From an uncultured Phascolarctobacterium sp. (lineage in GTDB: Bacteria; Bacillota; Negativicutes; Acidaminococcales; Acidaminococcaceae): a DNA stretch of 40,266 bases. Numbering within the stretch: position 1 is the stretch's first letter; each line of letters opens with the position of its first letter. The stretch spans positions 1 to 40,266 of the forward strand of contig CANREP010000016.1 in assembly GCA_947629685.1 (NCBI GenBank), read 5' to 3'. Position numbers and translations under genes: made by a program. The notes below the pieces were generated by a model, which searched no databases, was not told the DNA's origin, and saw nothing but the letters and a program-made list of their open reading frames with translations. Below, piece after piece: positions 34,363 through 40,266 of this stretch.

Positions 34363-35066
34363 TTCTTGCCTTCCTCCTTCTCTACCGGCTGCGCATACTC
34401 AAAAGCGCGCATACCTTTAAAGGCCGGGATATGGACGTCGTCGGACGTATTGATCTTAACGTGGATGCCCCAGAATTCAAAGGTCTCCACCACGCCACCG
34501 CGCAGACGCAGGGCGCTGTTCAGATTCTTCGGATCGCCTATCGCCTTGATAGTATACGGCGGCGCGCTGCGCACATTATTGACCGACACCGTAGGACCCG
34601 CACAGCGCACTTCGCTCATGGCTACGATACGCTGGTCGTTGAGCGCTATCGCCTCGGCTCCGGCGGCACGCAGCTCGTTTAAAACGCGCAGCAGGTCTTC
34701 GTCATGGATGATATACAGATTAGGATTTTCTCCGGCGCGGGAAGGGATGCTGCTGTCATCCAGTACGATTTCCACGCCCTTGCCCCTGACCTCGGTAGTG
34801 CCGGCCAGCAGCATCAGCCGCTCCATCTCGCTGTCGACTAAAGCGCCGCTGCCGTTTTTACGCAGATTATCCAGCTCATCTTCCAGCTGTTCTTTTTCTG
34901 CTTCCACGCTTTTCAGCCTCTCGGACAAGTCCTCTACGCGCTCAAAATGGATGCTCTTCTGTCTTTCCGTAGTTTTGAACTGTACGGAAAGCATGAAGCC
35001 CAAAACTACAAATACCAGCCCCACAACAATCCTGGCTTTTAAATCAAGTTTTACCGGTTCCTTCAT
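34359..35066 (-). CDS. DUF881 family membrane protein
   Basis: This 235-residue bitopic protein has one N-terminal membrane helix (about 13-28), a coiled coil (about 39-70, RVEDLSERLKSVEAEKEQLEDEL) and a DUF881 domain with GKGVEIVLDDS, DLLRVLNELRAAGAEAIALNDQR and PYTIKAIGDP. DUF881 proteins are encoded near ftsQ/ftsZ in Firmicutes, where the related YlxW and YlxX have no settled role. It overlaps both neighbours by 4 nt (ATGA), so the ftsQ-DUF881-sbp block is coupled. Confidence 0.9.
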   Translation of the reverse strand: MKEPVKLDLKARIVVGLVFVVLGFMLSVQFKTTERQKSIHFERVEDLSERLKSVEAEKEQLEDELDNLRKNGSGALVDSEMERLMLLAGTTEVRGKGVEIVLDDSSIPSRAGENPNLYIIHDEDLLRVLNELRAAGAEAIALNDQRIVAMSEVRCAGPTVSVNNVRSAPPYTIKAIGDPKNLNSALRLRGGVVETFEFWGIHVKINTSDDVHIPAFKGMRAFEYAQPVEKEEGKK

Positions 35067-35851
35067 TTTTTCAAATTTACCTCATTTTCACTGCCGTTAA
35101 GCCTGATATACGGTTTGGCAAAACTCAGATCAATATATTCCGCTTGAATCTTCTTATCTTTTATTTCATTAAATACGGTACAGAAAACATCCGCTTTTTC
35201 CGTTACCTGATCGGCGCTGCCTAACAGCACGGGATAACCGCCGCGCAGCTGCACTCTTACCTGGTGTCCGGCATCGACGACGATTTCCACAATCTGGTCG
35301 TTGGCGTCATGGCCTATTTTATCCAAAAAATGCAGTATATTCAGTACCCGATGGTTGGTGATGGTTTCACCGATGTAGACATTGCCGCAATCCTCGCCCA
35401 CCAGCAAAGGCGCTTTGGCATCGGGGATGGCAGCCGTCACATCGAGCACCATACCGCTGTAGTCCAGTTTCAGGTAGCTCTGGTAAGAATTGGCCACGTA
35501 GACGGCGGCCTCTCTTTCCTTGACGATAACGCGCAGCACGCCGGGCCAAAGATAACGCACATCAGCCGTCTGGAAGCGGGTATCATGCTCCAGAGCCGTC
35601 CGCACCTTAGCGGCGCTGACGGTGAACAGATTAAACGGCGGCTGCGAGCCTGCCATGTCGATAATATCCTGTTCTGTCAGTTTGCTCGTGCCCCTGATAT
35701 CGACAGAGCCGAAAGCAAACCCGGGCTGATGCACGTAACGCCAGCCTGCCGCGGCCAGCGCGACGATGACGCTTAGATATACGAGCAGGCGCAGTAAACG
35801 CAGACGTTTCCTTCTGCGGTTTTCACGTAATTTTTCACGTATAGTCTGCAT
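35063..35851 (-). CDS. ftsQ: FtsQ/DivIB-type division protein
   Basis: FtsQ links early and late divisome proteins. The protein has a very basic cytoplasmic N-terminus (RENRRRKRLRLLRLL), one membrane helix (about 22-37), a POTRA domain (about 46-115, beginning FGSVDIRGTSKLTEQDI) and an FtsQ-type beta domain (LWPGVLRVIVKEREAAVYV onward). The frame opens at TTG 35884, but GGTGG precedes ATG 35851, so the protein has 262 residues. It lies 22 nt after ddl. Confidence 0.93.
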   Translation of the reverse strand: MQTIREKLRENRRRKRLRLLRLLVYLSVIVALAAAGWRYVHQPGFAFGSVDIRGTSKLTEQDIIDMAGSQPPFNLFTVSAAKVRTALEHDTRFQTADVRYLWPGVLRVIVKEREAAVYVANSYQSYLKLDYSGMVLDVTAAIPDAKAPLLVGEDCGNVYIGETITNHRVLNILHFLDKIGHDANDQIVEIVVDAGHQVRVQLRGGYPVLLGSADQVTEKADVFCTVFNEIKDKKIQAEYIDLSFAKPYIRLNGSENEVNLKK

Positions 35852-35873
35852 ATTACCACCTACCTGTCCGTAT

Positions 35874-36812
35874 CTATTTTGCACTCACTAAAATCTTTTC
35901 ACACAGCTCCGGGAAAGAAATCCCCACCGCAGCTGCAGCTTTAGGCACCAGGCTCGTAGGCGTCATGCCGGGTACGGTATTGGCTTCCAGCACGTAACCT
36001 TGTCCTGCTTCGTCCAGCATGATGTCCACGCGGGCTACGCCGCTCAGTCCCAGCGCCAAATATGTTCTGACAGCCAGCTCCTGCACATGGGCGGTAACGC
36101 TCTCCGTCAACGGAGCAGGCACCAGATAGTCGGTCGCTCCCTTCGTATATTTAGAATGGAAGTCGTAAGAGCCGGAATGAGGCGCAATCATAATGACAGG
36201 CAGCGCTTTCGGCGCGCCGTCTTCTTCCATCAGGGCCACAGTCAGTTCCCTGCCGCTGATGCACTTTTCCACCAACACATTTTCAGAAAGTCTGAAAGCT
36301 TCTTCCAGAGCCGGGATAATCCCGCTTTCTTCTTTAACAATCACAACGCCGATACTGGATCCCTGGGTCGCCGCCTTAACTACGGTCTGTACGCCCAGCG
36401 TCCGGCAAATTGTTTCTTTTACGCGCTGCAGATCCTGCGCATCCTTTTTGCCGAAGATAAGGTAGTCGGGAGTAGAAATCTTTTCTGCTACCAAAAACTT
36501 CTTGGTAACTACCTTATCCATAGCCACGGCGCTGGCCAGCATCCTACTGCCGGTGTAAGGCATATGCAAGGCTTCCAGCAGGCACTGCAGTCTGCCGTCC
36601 TCGCCGTACATACCGTGCACGGCGTTAAAGACCACTTTGGCCCCGCAGGCTTCCAGTCTGCTGCGCAGCGTCAGCGGGTCGAGTTCGATTCTTTCTATCT
36701 GGTAGCCTTTTTCTGTCAGCGCATCGGCAATCGCCGTGCCGGTTACCCGGGAAATCTCCGCCTCAGAAGACGGGCCGCCCATTACTACTGCAACTGTATC
36801 CTGTTTATTCAT
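35874..36812 (-). CDS. ddl: D-alanine--D-alanine ligase
   Basis: Ddl makes the D-Ala-D-Ala dipeptide for peptidoglycan with ATP. The ATP-grasp protein (312 residues, Ddl-B size) has the N-terminal GGPSSEAEIS, HGMYGEDGRLQ, TQGSSIGVV (ligand-binding loop) and the C-terminal metal site ARVDIMLD...LEANTVPGMTPTS. The ATG overlaps the murC stop by 8 nt. Confidence 0.97.
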   Translation of the reverse strand: MNKQDTVAVVMGGPSSEAEISRVTGTAIADALTEKGYQIERIELDPLTLRSRLEACGAKVVFNAVHGMYGEDGRLQCLLEALHMPYTGSRMLASAVAMDKVVTKKFLVAEKISTPDYLIFGKKDAQDLQRVKETICRTLGVQTVVKAATQGSSIGVVIVKEESGIIPALEEAFRLSENVLVEKCISGRELTVALMEEDGAPKALPVIMIAPHSGSYDFHSKYTKGATDYLVPAPLTESVTAHVQELAVRTYLALGLSGVARVDIMLDEAGQGYVLEANTVPGMTPTSLVPKAAAAVGISFPELCEKILVSAK

Positions 36813-38187
36813 TTTCTTTCGCCCTCATTTCTTCCACCAGATGTTCTCCTACTTTGTAGACGTCACCGGCGCCGATAGTCATAATCAAATCGCCGGCAGC
36901 AGCGCAGTCTTTCAGACACGCTGCCACTTCCGCCAGCGCAGGAATGTATTCCACCTGCTGGCCGCGGCTCCTGATGCCTTCTGCCAAAGCCTTGCTGCTG
37001 ATCCCCTCGATAGGGTCTTCGCCAGCAGAATAGATATCCGTCAAAATCAGCTTATCGCAGCCTGCAAAACAGCCGCAGAATTCTTTAAACAGCAGCTGAG
37101 TGCGGGTGTAGCGGTGAGGCTGGAAAACACAGATCAGCCGCCGGGGCTGCGTTTGACGCGCCGCCCTGAGCGTTACGCCTATTTCCGTCGGATGGTGGGC
37201 ATAATCGTCTACCACCCAGACGCCGCCAACTCTGCCTTTAGTCTCAAAACGGCGTTTCGCGCCGCCGAATCTATGCAGCGAAGCCAAAATGCTCTCTACG
37301 GCTACGCCCATTTCCCTTCCGGCAGCAAAAGCTCCCAGCGAATTGAGGACATTATGCCTGCCCGGCACCGTCAGCCTTACCTCGGTAACGAAACTGCCGT
37401 CAACATACAGGCTGTAAACCGTCCCATCCGCATTATAACGGATCTCACGGGCCGTATAATCAGCGCCGGATTTCTCCATGCCGTAAGTAATCACCGGCAC
37501 GGCGGTCTCTCCTGCCAGACGTCTTACTTTATCATTATCCACGCAGAGGATGGCTTTGCCGCCAGGCTTGATATTAGCCAGGAACTGTCTGAAGGCAGCG
37601 TAAATATTTTCTTCTGTTCCGTAATGATCCATATGATCATTTTCAATATTAGTCACCACCGCCAGGAAGGGATGGAATTTTAAAAACGAGCCGTCGCTTT
37701 CATCAGCTTCTGCAACTACGAAGCGTCCTGCGCCGTTACGGGCGTTACCGCCCAAGCTGCTTACTTCGCCGCCGATAACGACTGTCGGGTCCACGCCGCC
37801 TTCGGCAGCGATGCAGGAAATCATGGCGCTGGTCGTAGTCTTGCCGTGTGCTCCGGCTACGGCAACACCTGCCGCAGCATTGAGCAGTTCTGCCAGCACA
37901 TCGCTGCGGTGCAGCACCGGGATGCCGCCGGCCTTGGATGCGACCAGTTCAGGATTATCCTGATGGATAGCAGTAGAAATAACTACTGCATCAGCATGTG
38001 CAATCTGTCCGGCCTTGTGTCCGATATAGATTTTTGCACCCTCCTGCGCCAGATGCGCCGACATACGTCCCTGCGCCAGGTCGGACCCGCTTACATGGTA
38101 GCCCCTTTTCAGCAAAACATAAGCAATAGCACTCATACCGGCGCCGCCGATGCCGATGAAATGAATATTATGCAAATCCTTGATCAC
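36805..38187 (-). CDS. murC: UDP-N-acetylmuramate--L-alanine ligase
   Basis: MurC adds L-alanine to UDP-MurNAc. GIGGAGM (12-18) binds the UDP-sugar, AGAHGKTTTS (111-120) is the ATP loop, ENDHMDHYG and HPTEIGVTL are further Mur-ligase signatures. Length is 460. Initiation is at GTG 38187 with GGGAGG 7 nt upstream. In many Firmicutes murB follows murC; here ddl follows directly. Confidence 0.97.
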   Translation of the reverse strand: MIKDLHNIHFIGIGGAGMSAIAYVLLKRGYHVSGSDLAQGRMSAHLAQEGAKIYIGHKAGQIAHADAVVISTAIHQDNPELVASKAGGIPVLHRSDVLAELLNAAAGVAVAGAHGKTTTSAMISCIAAEGGVDPTVVIGGEVSSLGGNARNGAGRFVVAEADESDGSFLKFHPFLAVVTNIENDHMDHYGTEENIYAAFRQFLANIKPGGKAILCVDNDKVRRLAGETAVPVITYGMEKSGADYTAREIRYNADGTVYSLYVDGSFVTEVRLTVPGRHNVLNSLGAFAAGREMGVAVESILASLHRFGGAKRRFETKGRVGGVWVVDDYAHHPTEIGVTLRAARQTQPRRLICVFQPHRYTRTQLLFKEFCGCFAGCDKLILTDIYSAGEDPIEGISSKALAEGIRSRGQQVEYIPALAEVAACLKDCAAAGDLIMTIGAGDVYKVGEHLVEEMRAKENE

Positions 38188-38199
38188 AAAAGTGCCTCC

Positions 38200-39303
38200 C
38201 TAATCCTTTATTAGGTCCAGTGCCTGCCGTGCAATGGTTTCCGCCGCCTGCGGCCTGCCCAGTCCTTGTGCAGCTTGCTGCATCTTCTTAAGCTCTTCAT
38301 TATGTACCAGTAAATGTTCGATAATCTCTAACAGACTGTCGCCCGTCAGCTCCCTGTCCAGCACCACTTTGGCTGCGCCGCAGGCTTCTACCGCCCGGGC
38401 GTTGAATTCCTGATGATTAGCCGTAGCGTAAGGATAAGGAACAAGCACCGAAGGAATACCCTTCGCCATCAGCTCTGCCAATCCGATTGCTCCGGCTCTG
38501 AACACTGCCATATCGGCCGCTGCCAACGCTGCCGGCATATTGTGCAGATACGGTTTGACGATGATGTTCTCAGCTTCCGTCCCCTGTTTGCGCAGCTTCT
38601 GCAGATACTCTTCATAATTAACGTCGCCGGTCACGTGCAGCACCTGCACGTCATGACGGCCTGCCAGCGCAGCCTCTACCTCCAGCATGGCGTTATTGAT
38701 GCTGCGCGCGCCGCGGCTGCCGCCGGAAACAAGCACCGTCTTCTTTTCCTTGTCCAGCCCCAGTTCCGCTATGGCTGCTTCCTTAGTATAGGACAGGATC
38801 TCCGTCCTGATGGGATTGCCCGTAAATACCTTGGCCGTCCCGCCGGAAAAATATTTTGCTGCTTCCTTATAGCCCAGGAAAACTTTTTTTACATAGTGAC
38901 ACAGTATCTTATTGGTGACGCCCGGCATCGCGTTCTGTTCCTGGATACAGGTCGGTATCCCTTTAAGCGCCGCCGTCAGCACCACCGGCCCGCAGACATA
39001 GCCGCCAGTACCGATGACCAGGTCAGGTTTTTCCCGGCTGATGATGCTGTAGGCATCGTGCAGTCCCTGCACCAGTTTGACAGCGCTGCGCAGCGTATCA
39101 AGGCTCAGACTGCGCCGGAAACCGGCTACTTCTATAAATTTCAGCGGATACCCGTACCGTGGCACGATATCCTTTTCCAGCCCGTGTTCGGTACCGATGA
39201 AAATAATCTCGGCAGCCGGAGCAAGTTTCTTTATCTGATCCGCGATGGTCAGCGCAGGATAAATATGTCCTCCTGTGCCGCCGCCGGAAAGAATGACTTT
39301 CAC
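38200..39303 (-). CDS. murG: MurG, lipid II synthase
   Basis: MurG transfers GlcNAc to lipid I at the inner face of the membrane. The GT28 glycosyltransferase shows SGGGTGGHIYPAL at the N-terminus, IGTGGYVCGPVV, VSGGSRGARSIN and the UDP-GlcNAc site FRAGAIGLAELMAKGIPSVLVPYP. The frame opens at ATG 39321, but AAGGAGG is placed 8 nt before GTG 39303, giving the standard start MKVILSGGGTGG and 367 residues. It lies 18 nt after murD and 12 nt before murC. Confidence 0.97.
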   Translation of the reverse strand: MKVILSGGGTGGHIYPALTIADQIKKLAPAAEIIFIGTEHGLEKDIVPRYGYPLKFIEVAGFRRSLSLDTLRSAVKLVQGLHDAYSIISREKPDLVIGTGGYVCGPVVLTAALKGIPTCIQEQNAMPGVTNKILCHYVKKVFLGYKEAAKYFSGGTAKVFTGNPIRTEILSYTKEAAIAELGLDKEKKTVLVSGGSRGARSINNAMLEVEAALAGRHDVQVLHVTGDVNYEEYLQKLRKQGTEAENIIVKPYLHNMPAALAAADMAVFRAGAIGLAELMAKGIPSVLVPYPYATANHQEFNARAVEACGAAKVVLDRELTGDSLLEIIEHLLVHNEELKKMQQAAQGLGRPQAAETIARQALDLIKD

Positions 39304-39321
39304 TTCGGAAGCCTCCTTCAT

Positions 39322-40266
39322 CTATCTGATCAGAGCGCGTACCAGCTGCTTGAAGCAACGCCCGCGCTCGGGATAATTCTTGAACATATCATACGAGGAG
39401 CAGGCCGGCGACAGCAGTACGGTCTGAGGCTCGTGCGCCGCTTCGTAAGCTTTCTGCACCGCGTCGGCAAAAGAATCTGCCAGCAGGATATTTTCCACGC
39501 CGCAGTCCTTAGCCGCCTGATAAAAACGCTCCTTCGCTTCTCCCAGCAGGATGAGCAGATCGGTTTTTTCTTTAACGACCTGCATCATGGTTGCCAGCTC
39601 GGTCATCTTGTCATGCCCGCCTGCCAGCAGGATGATGTGCCCTTTAGGAAATGCTTCCAGCGCTTTGATGGCCGAATCCGTATTGGTCGCCTTGGAATCG
39701 TTATAATAGGGCACGCCGTTGATAGTCGCCACATATTCCAGCCGGTGCTCGATACTCTTAAAATTTTTCAGTACCTCGGCCATGTCGGCAATCTTCACGC
39801 CGGCAAAAAAGCCGCAGGCAACAGCCGCCAGAATATTCTCTTCGTTATGGCCGCCAAACAGATGCACTTCGTCTACCCGGCAGACAGGATATTGCTGCCC
39901 CTGCCAGCTGATAGTAAAAACGCCGTCTTGGATATAGACGCCTTCTGCCAGCGTCTCTTTGCGGCTGAAATAGCATACGCGGCCGCGTGCTTCGTCAACC
40001 CAGCTGCGCACCTCGTCATCGTCGTAATTGAGCACTGCCACCTGCTGCGGTCCCTGCTGCAGCAAAATCTTTTTCTTAGCCGCACCGTAAGCCTGCATGG
40101 TATGATGCCTTTCCATATGGTCGGGCGTCAGATTAAGCACTACGGCGATATCTGGGCAAAAATCCCTGACAAATTCCAGCTGGAAGCTGGACAGCTCGGC
40201 AGCAATCCAGCTGTCGGCAGAAAGTCCTTCTGTTTCCTTGGACAGCGCCAAACCGATATTGCCACC
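39322..40266 (-). CDS. murD: MurD, UDP-MurNAc-L-Ala--D-glutamate ligase (partial, 5' end outside window)
   Basis: MurD adds D-glutamate. The visible 314 C-terminal residues start in GGNIGLAL and include AELSSFQLE, LNLTPDHMERH, YNDSKATNTDSA, LLAGGHDK and LLSPACSSYDMFKNYPERG, all Mur-ligase/MurD signatures. About 135 N-terminal residues, including the ATP loop, lie outside the window. ftsW (spoVE), often between murD and murG, is not here. Confidence 0.96.
   Translation of the reverse strand, partial: GGNIGLALSKETEGLSADSWIAAELSSFQLEFVRDFCPDIAVVLNLTPDHMERHHTMQAYGAAKKKILLQQGPQQVAVLNYDDDEVRSWVDEARGRVCYFSRKETLAEGVYIQDGVFTISWQGQQYPVCRVDEVHLFGGHNEENILAAVACGFFAGVKIADMAEVLKNFKSIEHRLEYVATINGVPYYNDSKATNTDSAIKALEAFPKGHIILLAGGHDKMTELATMMQVVKEKTDLLILLGEAKERFYQAAKDCGVENILLADSFADAVQKAYEAAHEPQTVLLSPACSSYDMFKNYPERGRCFKQLVRALIR

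Overview
The window is a chromosomal segment of a diderm Firmicute, most likely a Negativicute. Acidaminococcaceae/Phascolarctobacterium-like is an inference from gene content. The Firmicute signs are the AddAB nuclease, a HrcA/CIRCE heat-shock operon, a glycine T-box in front of separate glyQ and glyS genes, and Sbp/DUF881 proteins beside ftsZ. The outer-membrane sign is an autotransporter relic with a signal peptide, passenger and C-terminal beta-strand ending in Phe. Most genes lie on the minus strand and are housekeeping genes. There is no tRNA, rRNA, CRISPR array or insertion sequence.

Layout. 1-5755: addA (cut by the window start) and addB, double-strand-break repair. 5829-9170: glyS and glyQ behind a T-box leader with a consensus promoter. 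9171-14025: recO, a CBS/CorC membrane protein, era, cdd, ybeY and phoH, tightly packed, followed upstream by a cyclophilin lipoprotein (14043-14597) and an alpha/beta hydrolase (to 15387). 15465-19258: a DASS-type dicarboxylate transporter, a decayed AraC-type regulator, a CRP/FNR-family regulator, a predicted small RNA and ogt. 19268-25313: dnaJ, dnaK, grpE and hrcA under CIRCE control, then hemW with its own promoter. 25429-29011: an AT-rich accessory module between hemW and lepA, holding a triplex-type mirror repeat, an autotransporter whose barrel has been deleted, and an XRE regulator whose promoter carries a G7 tract. 29094-32148: lepA, a nitroreductase and rpsT. 32112-40266: nrdR, then the cell-division and wall cluster ftsZ, sbp, DUF881 gene, ftsQ, ddl, murC, murG and murD (cut by the window end).

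The most interesting signal is a 16-bp palindrome, TGTTGC-N4-GCAACA, present at three intergenic places: in front of the DASS transporter gene, in front of the CRP/FNR-type regulator gene, and in front of a promoter that would make a ~98-nt RNA with three hairpins, the last a strong intrinsic terminator. At the transporter and the RNA promoter the palindrome is centred about 41-45 bp upstream of the predicted transcription start, the classical class II activator position. This suggests a local circuit in which one regulator controls C4-dicarboxylate uptake, itself and an FnrS-like small RNA.

Several gene starts were moved to the codon that fits the ribosome binding site (addB, glyQ, recO, cdd, the cyclophilin, the hydrolase, ogt, hrcA, hemW, xre, ftsQ, murG). 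Two adjacent genes (era and the CorC gene) have no well-placed ATG/GTG/TTG start.
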